From Sulfuricurvum sp. (GTDB taxonomy: Bacteria; Campylobacterota; Campylobacteria; Campylobacterales; Sulfurimonadaceae), in contig DYMK01000005.1 of NCBI GenBank assembly GCA_020721585.1, forward strand, positions 62,001-126,000: DNA of 64,000 nucleotides. The letters are read 5' to 3'. The position numbers were made by a program, and so were the translations under genes. The notes under the pieces are model-generated. The model worked only from the letters and a program-made list of their open reading frames with translations. It was not told where the DNA came from and did no database searches. The stretch's first letter is position 1, and each line of letters starts with the position of its first letter. Of this stretch, positions 46,617-55,134 are shown piece after piece.

Positions 46617-47299
46617 GTACACCAACCAAAGTAGGGATTATCCAATTTCCTGGCACCAATTGTGAATATGATACCCAACACGCTTTTGAAAATTTTGGGT
46701 GTGAAACGGTCATTTTGTGGCATAAAGAGGAATTGATCCCTCAAGGAATTGATTTGCTTGTGGTCGCTGGGGGATTTAGCTATGGGGATTATCTCCGTAG
46801 CGGTGCCATTGCCAAAATGTCTCCTATTATGAAAGCACTCAAAGTGTACGCGGATGAGGGGGGAAAAGTATTGGGTATTTGTAACGGATTTCAGGTACTG
46901 ACCGAAATTGGACTTCTCCCTGGGGCATTGAAACGGAATGAGGGGTTGCACTTTATCTCTCGTCATCACCATCTCACTGTCGTTTCCAATAATAATGTTT
47001 TTTTACAGCACTGTGAAGCAGGTGAGGTGATTCATATCCCCATCGCGCATCATGATGGAAATTATTATATTGACGATGCTGGCTTGGAAATGCTTCGCGC
47101 AAATGATCAGATACTGCTTCGCTATACCGATGCCAATGGGGTCATAGACAATCCCAATGGATCGATTGAGAGCATTGCTGGGGTTTGTAACCAAAACAAA
47201 ACCGTCTTTGGATTGATGCCTCACCCGGAACGGGCAATGGAATCATTATTAGGAAGCAGCGACGGTCGTCGAATGCTTGAGGGCTTTTTATCCGCTTGA
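46613..47299 (+). CDS. purQ: FGAM synthase subunit PurQ (glutaminase)
   Basis: PurQ of 228 residues, a class I glutamine amidotransferase. The catalytic Cys lies in LGICNGFQVLTE, and His and Glu in MPHPERAME. GGFSYGDYLRSGAIA is typical. Its stop TGA overlaps the TTG start of the next gene, coupling an unrelated membrane protein to the pur operon. Confidence 0.96.
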   Translation: MSTPTKVGIIQFPGTNCEYDTQHAFENFGCETVILWHKEELIPQGIDLLVVAGGFSYGDYLRSGAIAKMSPIMKALKVYADEGGKVLGICNGFQVLTEIGLLPGALKRNEGLHFISRHHHLTVVSNNNVFLQHCEAGEVIHIPIAHHDGNYYIDDAGLEMLRANDQILLRYTDANGVIDNPNGSIESIAGVCNQNKTVFGLMPHPERAMESLLGSSDGRRMLEGFLSA

Positions 47300-48468
47300 A
47301 AAAGTTACTTCTTATCTTATTATCGCTGTGTACACTTATTTGGGGAGAGCCTTCTGTGGCGACTGATGTCGCTTCACCTCTCTCTGCACCTCAAGAGGAA
47401 GTGACCCCTGCTGTCGATGATCCTGTTGTTGTCCCTGTAGCATCGGATAGTGTTCCTAGTATCTCTCAAGGTGCTAGAGGGGGGATATCTTTAAAGCTCT
47501 CTTCAATCCCCAATCATCTTCATATTGGTGAAATTTTTCCCGTGACGTTGAAAGTTACCCCTATTGATGTCGCTTCGGGGAACATTGAATACTCTTTACA
47601 AGGGGAAGAGGGGATACGTATTTTTAGTCAAACGCCTGTGCGCCGTGTGCGGGATGATGGGGTATACGATACATTTTATTTTTTGGTTCAATCCGATACG
47701 GTACGTATTCCTGATATAGCTGCGATGGTCACTTCTACAGGGGAAGTTTCTCCCACCTTAGAGGGGATGGTGCTTAGTGCTTCGCCCTTAAGTCCCCCCG
47801 CTACTTACGCTAATGTATTGGCAGATTCGTTTAAAGTGATCGATTATAAAACAACGGCGTATAACCAAACCAGTAACATCGTGGTCTTTACGGTCAAAGC
47901 AAAGCGGTGTAATATTGCTACTTTTTCGCTTGCTAATGTCTTAAGCCAAGGGTTTGAATCCAAGCTCCCCAATGTCGATGAATCGGTTATGACCTATTAT
48001 GCGATTATTCCTAATAATGTAAAAAGTCTTGATTTTACGATTTTTAACCTTAGTAAAAATCGGTATGAATCGATGAATATCCCGATTGTTGTTGTTGATG
48101 ATGCTGTCTCTACCCAAAGTGATCTCTCCCCTACCGATTTTCGTCATACGGAACTCAAAGTAGGGGCGGCCTTATTTGTTGCAGCGATAAGTATCGGGAT
48201 CTATTTTTGGAGACGTTCGCGATGGTATCTGTATTTTTCTGTTTTACCTCTTGTGTATGTTGTTATGGTATTTCTCCCTAATTCGACGGTATGTGTCAAG
48301 AAAGGGACTCCTGTTTATCTTTTACCCATTACCCATGGGACAGTCTTTGAAACCACTGCGCAAGAATCGAAGCTGGAGACAGAAAACCGTGTTGGCAATT
48401 TTGTGAAAGTTCGTCTTGAGAATGAAAAAGTAGGGTGGGTGAATGAACACGATTTTTGCTCGAATTAG
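47296..48468 (+). CDS. BatD-like exported protein with two membrane spans and C-terminal SH3-like domain
   Basis: A 390-residue protein of unassigned function. It starts with TTG 47296, overlapping the purQ stop. Residues 1-17 form a signal sequence (KKLLLILLSLCTLIWG), followed by a Pro/Val-rich low-complexity stretch to about 60. Residues about 65-270 appear as beta-rich exported domains resembling BatD-type (SSIPNHLHIGEIFPVTLKV). Two membrane spans lie at about 288-306 and 309-327. The end (CVKKGTPVYLLPITHGTVFE to KVRLENEKVGWVNEHDFC) is SH3-like. It overlaps plsC by 26 bases. A role in envelope assembly is an inference. Confidence 0.7.
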   Translation: MKKLLLILLSLCTLIWGEPSVATDVASPLSAPQEEVTPAVDDPVVVPVASDSVPSISQGARGGISLKLSSIPNHLHIGEIFPVTLKVTPIDVASGNIEYSLQGEEGIRIFSQTPVRRVRDDGVYDTFYFLVQSDTVRIPDIAAMVTSTGEVSPTLEGMVLSASPLSPPATYANVLADSFKVIDYKTTAYNQTSNIVVFTVKAKRCNIATFSLANVLSQGFESKLPNVDESVMTYYAIIPNNVKSLDFTIFNLSKNRYESMNIPIVVVDDAVSTQSDLSPTDFRHTELKVGAALFVAAISIGIYFWRRSRWYLYFSVLPLVYVVMVFLPNSTVCVKKGTPVYLLPITHGTVFETTAQESKLETENRVGNFVKVRLENEKVGWVNEHDFCSN

Positions 48469-49144
48469 GTGGCTTTATGCCATTGGTATTATCTTTTTGG
48501 GGATGACACTAATGATTGGAACATTTTATTTCCTCCCCAAGCCCTATTCGGTAAAATTTTCATCGTGGTTTATCCGTTTGTTTATTTTTTCCCCCGTCCG
48601 TGTTCGTGGATACAGTGATCCTGAGACCCAAATGTTTCTCATCAACCATCAAAGTGATATGGATATTGGGGTAATGGAGACCATCAGCTCGCACGATTTG
48701 GCGTGGGTAGCCAAAAAAGAGCTTTTTGATGTCCCCTTTTTTGGATTGGTATTGCGCTTACCCAAAGACATCGCCTTGGAACGGGAGAGTAAAACCTCGT
48801 TAATTGGGTTGCTTAAAGATACTAAGCGGGAATTGGATAAGGGACGAACCATTACCATCTTTCCTGAGGGGACACGGAGTGAAAGTGGTCTCATGAAGCC
48901 CTTTAAAGCAGGGGCAAAAATGGTTGCGGACAAATATTCTCTTAAAGTGCAACCCGTGGTACTCATTGCAACCGCCACCTATTTTAGCAATAAGAAAAAA
49001 GATTTTCGCCCTGGAACCGTCACGGCGATCTTTTTAGATCCTTTTGTTGCCGATAAAAAAGACCCTGAGTGGCTTAAAAATACCCAAATTCAGATGCAAA
49101 AGGTCTATGATGATGAGTGGGCAAACCATCCTCGCAATCGGTAG
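48443..49144 (+). CDS. plsC: 1-acyl-sn-glycerol-3-phosphate acyltransferase
   Basis: PlsC of 233 residues making phosphatidic acid from lysophosphatidic acid at the inner membrane. The H(X4)D catalytic motif is NHQSDMD at about residues 68-74, and FPEGTRS binds the phosphate. One N-terminal membrane helix (YAIGIIFLGMTLMIGTFYF). Its start lies 26 bases inside the preceding gene and its end overlaps crcB by 38 bases, an unusually compressed arrangement. Confidence 0.92.
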   Translation: MNTIFARIRWLYAIGIIFLGMTLMIGTFYFLPKPYSVKFSSWFIRLFIFSPVRVRGYSDPETQMFLINHQSDMDIGVMETISSHDLAWVAKKELFDVPFFGLVLRLPKDIALERESKTSLIGLLKDTKRELDKGRTITIFPEGTRSESGLMKPFKAGAKMVADKYSLKVQPVVLIATATYFSNKKKDFRPGTVTAIFLDPFVADKKDPEWLKNTQIQMQKVYDDEWANHPRNR

Positions 49145-49499
49145 TGGAGCATTTTTAGGGGCAGTTTTTCGTGCTTATCTCAATGGTGTGGTCAATCATC
49201 ATCTCCCCCATACTCTCCCTTTTGGAACCTTGTCGGTCAATCTTTTGGGCAGTTTTATGATCGGATCGCTTTTAGCCTATTTTACCCACACCACGTTATT
49301 TAGTGTTCCCATGAAATCGTTTTTAACCACCGGTTTTTTGGGGGGATTAACGACGTATTCCACCTTTGCGATGGAGACTTTTTTATTACTAAGTGGAGGG
49401 CATCTTTTGATGGCAATGGTCAATATGGCACTTAATACCTTTGGCACCGTTGCCATGGCGGCTTCCGGATATTATCTTTTTAGCCGTCATTTAGCCTGA
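49107..49499 (+). CDS. crcB: Fluoride exporter CrcB/Fluc
   Basis: A 130-residue four-helix membrane protein of the Fluc family, a dual-topology fluoride channel. Typical LGAVFRAYLN, FGTLSVNLLGSFMIG, and FLGGLTTYSTFAMET with the fluoride-coordinating phenylalanine/threonine track. Three ATG codons in a row (49107, 49110, 49113) may serve as start; the first is used, with AAAGG nearby. No fluoride riboswitch is visible since the start lies within plsC. It overlaps the convergent permease gene by 13 bases. Confidence 0.92.
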   Translation: MMMSGQTILAIGSGAFLGAVFRAYLNGVVNHHLPHTLPFGTLSVNLLGSFMIGSLLAYFTHTTLFSVPMKSFLTTGFLGGLTTYSTFAMETFLLLSGGHLLMAMVNMALNTFGTVAMAASGYYLFSRHLA

Positions 49500-50878
49500 T
49501 GGGTACGAAAGTAGTAATAAAACGGAACGCCCATAAGCATCAATCCAAGACCGCTGAGTGATTCAAGGGGTCGGGTATAGATTGCATTGCCCACAATAAT
49601 CGTACAGCTCAGTAAAAACAAAATCGGGACAAAGGGGTACCCAAACGTGAGGGTGATCTTACCCATTTGTTTGAGCCGTATCACCGCGATGGCTCCTAAC
49701 CCATAAAAAATAAATGCCGCAAAAATAAGCATATCGGTGAGTTGATCAAACGTACCACTGATAATGAGCAAACACGCCCAGATCATTTGTCCCACTAACG
49801 AGATATGAGGGGTGCGAAAACGGCTATGAATAGCGGAAAACGGTTTAAAAAAATAGCCCTCTTTGGACATTTGGTAGTACACCCGTGCTGCAGACATGGT
49901 GCTAGCTTGGGTCGCTCCAAACGTCGAAATCATGATGAGCAGTGAAATGATGGTCACCCCCAAAGAACCCATAGCGACTTTTGCCACTTCTACAGCAGCA
50001 ATTTTTCCCTCTTGGGTACTGAGTTGGGCAAAATCGTTGGGGCTTAGGACATGGAGGTAAGCATAATTGACCAAAAGATAGAGGGTCATGGTTAATGCGG
50101 TGCCGATAATGATGGCACGGGGGACATTCTTAGTGGGGTTTTTAAATTCACTTGCCATATTGGTGATATTAACCCATCCATCATACGCCCAAAATGCCCC
50201 TAACATAGCGGTAAAAAAGGCACTGATACGGAGTATATCCCCCATATCTGAGGGGGACGAGGGGGTAGCTGTTGGGGTGGTAGGGGTACCACTGTAGCTT
50301 AATCCCACGACCACGAGTAGTACAATCCCCAAAATTTTGGCACTGGTGACTAGATTGCTTAACCATCCTCCCCCCTCGACCCCTCGAATATTAAAGAGGG
50401 TCAAAAAGATCAAGGTACTTAACGCAATGAGTTTAATGGAAGCGTTTTGAAATGGGAAAATAACCCCTGCAATGCAGTAGTGACTGTACCCTTCCAAGAT
50501 CGGGGGGATTGGGATTAACGCATTGAGCGATTCGGCAAAAACGTAGGCAATGGAGGCAATGGAAGCGGTGCTAATAACGGTAAAAAAACTCCATCCATAC
50601 ATAAAGCCAAAAAAGCCCCCAAAAACATTTTTGAAGTATTGAAATTGCCCCCCCGCCTCTTTGGTAGTACTGGCAAGCGAGGCAAAACTAAACGCCCCCA
50701 GCATGGTAATAAGACCAGCTACTGCCCATGCCCAAAGGATGAGGGAACCGTTGTGAAGTTCAGAGGACATGGGGGTGATTTTTTTGAAGACTCCCGACCC
50801 GATCATGTTTCCAGCGACCAATAAAATGGCGGTACCCAGTCCGAGGACTTGGCGGAGGGAGGGGTTGTTTTTGTTCAT
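49487..50878 (-). CDS. APC-superfamily amino acid permease
   Basis: A 463-residue protein with about twelve transmembrane helices of the APC superfamily. The helix-1 motif GNMIGSGVFKKITP, helix-3 region KEAGGQFQYFKNVFG and helix-6 FFTAMLGAFWAYDGW fit the LAT-type exchangers such as SteT. The substrate cannot be told. It stands alone on the minus strand. Confidence 0.88.
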   Translation of the reverse strand: MNKNNPSLRQVLGLGTAILLVAGNMIGSGVFKKITPMSSELHNGSLILWAWAVAGLITMLGAFSFASLASTTKEAGGQFQYFKNVFGGFFGFMYGWSFFTVISTASIASIAYVFAESLNALIPIPPILEGYSHYCIAGVIFPFQNASIKLIALSTLIFLTLFNIRGVEGGGWLSNLVTSAKILGIVLLVVVGLSYSGTPTTPTATPSSPSDMGDILRISAFFTAMLGAFWAYDGWVNITNMASEFKNPTKNVPRAIIIGTALTMTLYLLVNYAYLHVLSPNDFAQLSTQEGKIAAVEVAKVAMGSLGVTIISLLIMISTFGATQASTMSAARVYYQMSKEGYFFKPFSAIHSRFRTPHISLVGQMIWACLLIISGTFDQLTDMLIFAAFIFYGLGAIAVIRLKQMGKITLTFGYPFVPILFLLSCTIIVGNAIYTRPLESLSGLGLMLMGVPFYYYFRTHQAK

Positions 50879-50924
50879 AAACGTAGGGTTTCCTAGTGGA
50901 TAGATGGGGTAGGGTGTAAAAAAA

Positions 50925-51548
50925 TTAAAGTATAATCTGTAAGCGCATCAATCCCGCACGTCCAAATTGTTCTTCATAATAGTCACTGCGTTTCTCATCA
51001 ATGAGATCAAAGCCCAATTTTTTGTAGAGAAGTTCATTTTCTGTTGAGCCAATCTCCAACATAGTCTGCACTTTTCGGTACCCTTTAAGCCGGGCGGTGA
51101 GAAGGCTTTTGGCAATGAGTTCTTTAAACAGTTCAAAACTTTTGTATTCAGGTTCTGCGACCATCACTTCGCACACCCAAGTTTTATTATCAATTTCAGG
51201 CTCACACAACAAATAGCCCGCGATACGTTCATGATAGCTCTCATCAATCCCCACCTCCTCTAAGGCACGGGCGAAAATATCATGGGTAGCGATACGAGGT
51301 TCGTAGCCACAAATGGTACCGAGGAGATTTTTCTCCGACTGAGCAATAAGAAAATTGGAGAAATGGCAATAACTTTTGGTTGTGGTTAAGGTGAGTTTAC
51401 GAAGCGATTCCAACAATGCCGTCTCATCGGAGGTATTAAAAATATAATCAAAAACTCCCACTTTTTTATCCGCACGAGAGTTCTTTAGCAGTGACTGCGC
51501 AATAAATAACGCGTCACTTTCCAAAGCTTTCCGCATAGTGATACTCAT
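50925..51548 (-). CDS. GNAT-family N-acetyltransferase
   Basis: A 207-residue GNAT protein. N-terminal IRKALESDALFIAQ-like start (MRKALESDALFIAQSLL), core strand TWVCEVMVAEPEYKS, acetyl-CoA loop region GYRKVQTMLEIGSTENELLYKKLGFD. The GxGx(G/A) loop is poorly conserved, so activity is uncertain. Substrate unknown. It lies upstream of the permease gene with 46 bases between. Confidence 0.8.
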   Translation of the reverse strand: MSITMRKALESDALFIAQSLLKNSRADKKVGVFDYIFNTSDETALLESLRKLTLTTTKSYCHFSNFLIAQSEKNLLGTICGYEPRIATHDIFARALEEVGIDESYHERIAGYLLCEPEIDNKTWVCEVMVAEPEYKSFELFKELIAKSLLTARLKGYRKVQTMLEIGSTENELLYKKLGFDLIDEKRSDYYEEQFGRAGLMRLQIIL

Positions 51549-51627
51549 AACTCCCTACCCCCCCTCATGATTTTCATTATGCTATACTACCTCACTTTAA
51601 AACAAACTAAGTTAGGGGAAAAATAGG

Positions 51628-52314
51628 GTGAAATGGAGAATCTTTGTGGGTGTATCTCTTTTTATCGCCCCCTTGTGGGGATTTCAGCAGTTGGTTGTCG
51701 TTATGGCTCCTGAGATGAATGCGACAACGGGGTGGTTGCAACGGTACGAAAAAGGGAGAGTATGGGAAAAACGGGGGGAACCCATTGCGGTTACCCTTGG
51801 GCGAAAGGGGCTTGGATGGGAGGGGGATCGGTTCCCCCAAAAGCGGGAGGGGGATGGTCGCTCCCCCTTGGGAGTTTTTCCGATCGTTAGCACTTTTGGG
51901 TATGCGACTACGGGACTTTCAGCTATGCCGTATTGGTATGCTAATGATCAATTGATCTGTGTGGATGAGGTCAATGATGCGCGCTATAACACCATGGTGA
52001 TCCTCAAAGAGGGTGAAATATTGCCCAAAAGCTATGAGCAAATGTACCGAAAAGATAATGTCTATCGCTACGGTGCGGTCATTGGGTACAATCCAACGGG
52101 AGAGAAGGGGAGAGGGTCGTGCCTCTTTTTTCATCTCAATCATTCCAACCATCGTCCCACCGCAGGGTGTACCGCGATGGAGGAAAAACCACTTATAGAA
52201 CTCTTGCGATGGCTTGACCCCTTTCAAAAACCGCACCTATTGCAAATACCCCAAAGCGAATGCCTGGTGTATCAAAAAGTGTTTGAGGGGATTGTATGTG
52301 TACCCAAAAATTAA
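51628..52314 (+). CDS. L,D-transpeptidase-like (YkuD) exported protein
   Basis: A 228-residue protein with a signal peptide (about 1-18, ending PLWGF). Start is GTG 51628, eight bases after AGGGGAAAA. The C-terminal part carries FFHLNHSNHRPTAGCTAM, a YkuD-type His...Gly-Cys site, and the segment DGRSPLGVFPIVSTFGY typical of YbiS/ErfK relatives (G-x-x-x-T/S-P-x-G). Such enzymes crosslink peptidoglycan by 3-3 bonds or anchor lipoproteins. It lacks a peptidoglycan-binding domain. Confidence 0.85.
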   Translation: MKWRIFVGVSLFIAPLWGFQQLVVVMAPEMNATTGWLQRYEKGRVWEKRGEPIAVTLGRKGLGWEGDRFPQKREGDGRSPLGVFPIVSTFGYATTGLSAMPYWYANDQLICVDEVNDARYNTMVILKEGEILPKSYEQMYRKDNVYRYGAVIGYNPTGEKGRGSCLFFHLNHSNHRPTAGCTAMEEKPLIELLRWLDPFQKPHLLQIPQSECLVYQKVFEGIVCVPKN

Positions 52315-52377
52315 ATTTTCTATCACGGGAATGGTGAATTCAACAGTTATTCGGATTTATTTTACAAAAAAAGAGGC

Positions 52378-52403
52378 TGGATTCCCGCCTACGCGGGAAT
52401 GAC
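52378..52403. repeat. Palindromic repeat, single unit
   Basis: TGGATTCCCGCC, TAC, then GCGGGAATGAC: the reverse orientation of the unit at 27593. It sits five bases from the glnA stop and could form its 3' stem. Confidence 0.8.
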
Positions 52404-52408
52404 AGATA

Positions 52409-53839
52409 TTAGCAAGAGTAGGTGGTTTTAAACTCGTACGCGGTTGGACGACCCTCATCTGGCCATACATCACGCTCAAATCGGTAATGACGATACGCTT
52501 CTAGGAACTCATCGGTAAAGACAGGTTTCAAGAAATCGTTATCACGAATAAGTGACTCTAATGAACCACGAAGGGTATGCGGCATTTGAGGGATCCCTTT
52601 TTCACGGATTTCATCCAATGAAAGCTCGTACAAATCTTCATCCATTGGACCAATAGGGATCTCTTTGTTTTGGATGCCATCAAGACCTGCCATCATCATA
52701 ACGGCAAAGGCAAGATAAGGACACGCCGTAGAATCAGGGAAACGCATCTCAATACGCGTTGCTTTTTCACCCGCACCGTAAGGGATACGACATGATGCTG
52801 AACGGTTTTGAGAAGAGTAGGTCAAAACGCTTGGTGCTTCAAATCCCGGAAGCAATCGTTTGTACGAGTTGGTTGTTGGGTTGGTAAAAGCTGCCACTGA
52901 ACGCGCGTGCTTAAAGATACCACCTACATAGTTGAGACCCATTTCAGAGATATTGGCGTAGTTCCCCTCTTTGTAGAAAAGGTTTTTGCCCTCTTTCCAA
53001 AGTGATTGGTGAACGTGCATACCATTCCCATTGTCCCCAAACATTGGCTTAGGCATAAATGTAGCCGTTTTACCATTAAGGTGTGCCACCATTTTGACCA
53101 CGTATTTGTATTTTTGAACGTTATCGGCTGCACCAATGATGTCAGAGAAAACTACGCCGATTTCATGTTGTCCTTGTGCTACTTCATGGTGACCCAAAAT
53201 AACTTCAAGACCCACTTGTTCTAATACTTGCATCATTTCCGCACGGATATCCACACCCGAATCGGTTGGTGCTACGGGGAAATAACCCCCTTTTGTTCCC
53301 GGTCGGTGACCGGAATTGTAATTGTCTGGGTAAGGATTATTGGAGTTCCAGCCACCCTCTTCGGTATCGATTTTATAGCCTGCTTCATTGATATTATCCA
53401 CAAAAGTGATGGAATCGAACATGAAAAATTCATTTTCAGGACCAAAGTACGCAGCATCGGCAATACCTAAAGACTCAGCGTGTTTAAGGGCAGCTTTTGC
53501 AATGGAACGTGGGCAACGCTCATACGCCTGTTTTTTGTAAATGTCAAATACATCACAGAAAACGATCACGGTTGGATCAGCCGTAAAAGGATCCATAAAT
53601 GCTGAATCAGCATCGGGGATAAGCAACATATCTGATTTATTGATTGGTTGCCATGCGTCGATGGATGACCCATCAAAAGGTAATCCACCCTCGAAATGAC
53701 CCGCATTGACCGCACTCATTCGGTAAGAAACATGGTGCCATGCACCTTTAATGTCTGTAAATCTAAAATCTACAAATTGAACATCATTTTCTTTACAAAA
53801 GGTAAAGAACTCATCGACACTGTTTACAAATTTTCCCAT
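52409..53839 (-). CDS. glnA: Glutamine synthetase type I
   Basis: GlnA of 476 residues, assimilating ammonium into glutamine. Start ATG 53839 follows GAGGTGAG; an in-frame GTG lies three codons earlier. Conserved parts: FDGSSIDAW, the active-site [27 protein letters not shown], and the metal/ATP region [12 protein letters not shown], then [26 protein letters not shown]. The Tyr of the adenylylation loop is kept ([12 protein letters not shown]). With two amt genes and glnK in the window it makes a set for ammonium uptake. Confidence 0.97.
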   Translation of the reverse strand: MGKFVNSVDEFFTFCKENDVQFVDFRFTDIKGAWHHVSYRMSAVNAGHFEGGLPFDGSSIDAWQPINKSDMLLIPDADSAFMDPFTADPTVIVFCDVFDIYKKQAYERCPRSIAKAALKHAESLGIADAAYFGPENEFFMFDSITFVDNINEAGYKIDTEEGGWNSNNPYPDNYNSGHRPGTKGGYFPVAPTDSGVDIRAEMMQVLEQVGLEVILGHHEVAQGQHEIGVVFSDIIGAADNVQKYKYVVKMVAHLNGKTATFMPKPMFGDNGNGMHVHQSLWKEGKNLFYKEGNYANISEMGLNYVGGIFKHARSVAAFTNPTTNSYKRLLPGFEAPSVLTYSSQNRSASCRIPYGAGEKATRIEMRFPDSTACPYLAFAVMMMAGLDGIQNKEIPIGPMDEDLYELSLDEIREKGIPQMPHTLRGSLESLIRDNDFLKPVFTDEFLEAYRHYRFERDVWPDEGRPTAYEFKTTYSC

Positions 53840-53870
53840 ACATCTCACCTCTAAAAAATAAAGTTCAAGC

Positions 53871-53899
53871 AGTATAGCAAATTAAATGTTAATTCTAAA
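53871..53899 (-). promoter_or_regulatory. glnA promoter with ATTAACATTTAAT in the spacer
   Basis: On the minus strand TTTAGA (53899-53894) and TATACT (53876-53871) are separated by 17 bp. The spacer holds ATTAACATTTAAT (53893-53881), one base different from the amt operator core. Here the site lies between -35 and -10, so any protein bound to it should repress. An AT-rich chance match is possible. Confidence 0.4.
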
Positions 53900-53911
53900 A
53901 AAGCAAAGTGC

Positions 53912-54691
53912 TTAAAATTTAACCATCGCTCGATCTCTGTTGCGATAAGTGGCACCGTACTCATATCCAACACTGCGGGCAAGGGTTTGCGCTTCGTGGG
54001 TAAACAGCCCCACTTGATCGGGACGATGGGCATCCGAACCAAAGGTAATGGGAATTTCAAGCTCGGCGATGGACTCTAAAAGAGAAGGTGAGGGGTAAAT
54101 CTCTTCTACGGGTTTTCGCAATCCTGCGACATTAATCTCTATGGTCATATTGGCTTTTTTAATCGCTAAAAGGGCATTTTTTGCCAAGATTCGCACATCG
54201 GTTTTGGGAAAAAAGTTAAACACTTTGAGCAAATCCAAATGCCCTACAATATCGAAACGACCACTTTTTGCCATCTCCTCAATCAATTTAAAATAGCGAA
54301 TGTACATCTCATCGCTCTCTACCTCTTGATAACGATGAAAATATTCAGGGTTATCAAACCCCCACTGATCGATAAAATGGACACTTCCAATACGGTAATC
54401 ACAGGGTCGATTTAAGACACTTGGCTCCATATAATTGGGTAAAAAATCGACCTCATACCCCAACAAAATCGTTATGCGATCAGCGTACTTCTCTTGGGCT
54501 TTACGAATCCACCGTTCATACAGCCCCATTTGAGAAATGCTCATCCGATACTCAGGGTCAAACCGCATGGGAGCATGATCCGAAAAGCCAAAATAGTGCG
54601 TCCCTGCTGCAATAGCGGCTTCAATATATTCATCCACCGTTCCTGTGGCGTGGTTACACAATACCGTATGATTATGGAGGTCAATGGTCAT
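53912..54691 (-). CDS. hisK: PHP-type histidinol-phosphatase
   Basis: A 259-residue PHP-domain protein of the HisK family, removing phosphate from histidinol phosphate. Metal ligands DLHNHTVLCNHA, GFSDHAP, the central GYEVDF and SVHFID, VGHLDLLKVF and the C-terminal GSDAHRPDQVG are in order. ATG 54691 is preferred over 54697 because AGGAA is then six bases upstream. No other his genes adjoin. Some relatives act on other phosphoesters, so the substrate is probable, not certain. Confidence 0.85.
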   Translation of the reverse strand: MTIDLHNHTVLCNHATGTVDEYIEAAIAAGTHYFGFSDHAPMRFDPEYRMSISQMGLYERWIRKAQEKYADRITILLGYEVDFLPNYMEPSVLNRPCDYRIGSVHFIDQWGFDNPEYFHRYQEVESDEMYIRYFKLIEEMAKSGRFDIVGHLDLLKVFNFFPKTDVRILAKNALLAIKKANMTIEINVAGLRKPVEEIYPSPSLLESIAELEIPITFGSDAHRPDQVGLFTHEAQTLARSVGYEYGATYRNRDRAMVKF

Positions 54692-54764
54692 CGTCATTTC
54701 CTATTTAAAAAATAATCGTTTTCATGTTATTATAGTGCCATCTTTTCCATTAAGGTAGCTAACA

Positions 54765-55076
54765 ATGACCCAAGAAGAACTTGATGCGTTTATGAATGAA
54801 ACCAATGAACCCCTTAGTGCTGTTGAAGAGGGTGAACCTAAAAAAATCAAACTGGGGGATCTAATCGAAACGATCAGTGAAGAGATTGCGTTAAGTGAGC
54901 ATTATGCGGGGGAGATTGATACCGTTCTTGACGCAAATATCGCCCTATTGACCACCTTAACCCTCAAATTTCCCAATGTTGAAAGTTTTGAGACACAGCT
55001 TGCTGCCAATCGCGATGCCAAAAAAAGTATGGAACTTCTTGCTTTGACCCTCAAAGAGATAGCGCTTCAATTATAA
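54765..55076 (+). CDS. Small acidic protein with MTQEELDxFM N terminus
   Basis: A 103-residue acidic, mostly helical protein, not recognised as a whole. The N terminus MTQEELDAFMNE resembles the short peptide found at the start of several epsilonproteobacterial flagellar and chemotaxis proteins (FliM/FliN-like, CheZ-like). The rest predicts two long helices (LGDLIETISEEIALSEHYAGE, ANRDAKKSMELLALTLKEI). There are no flagellar genes nearby. A link to motor or chemotaxis is a weak inference. Confidence 0.6.
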   Translation: MTQEELDAFMNETNEPLSAVEEGEPKKIKLGDLIETISEEIALSEHYAGEIDTVLDANIALLTTLTLKFPNVESFETQLAANRDAKKSMELLALTLKEIALQL

Positions 55077-55134
55077 CTACACGTGCATACGGTAAAATTA
55101 GGGATAAAATTAATACGAAACGGGTAAAAAGCGT

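Noticed and set aside
49044-49106. Upstream extension of crcB
   Set aside because: The extra 21 residues are basic and unlike the family, which begins just before the first membrane helix; they lie inside plsC.
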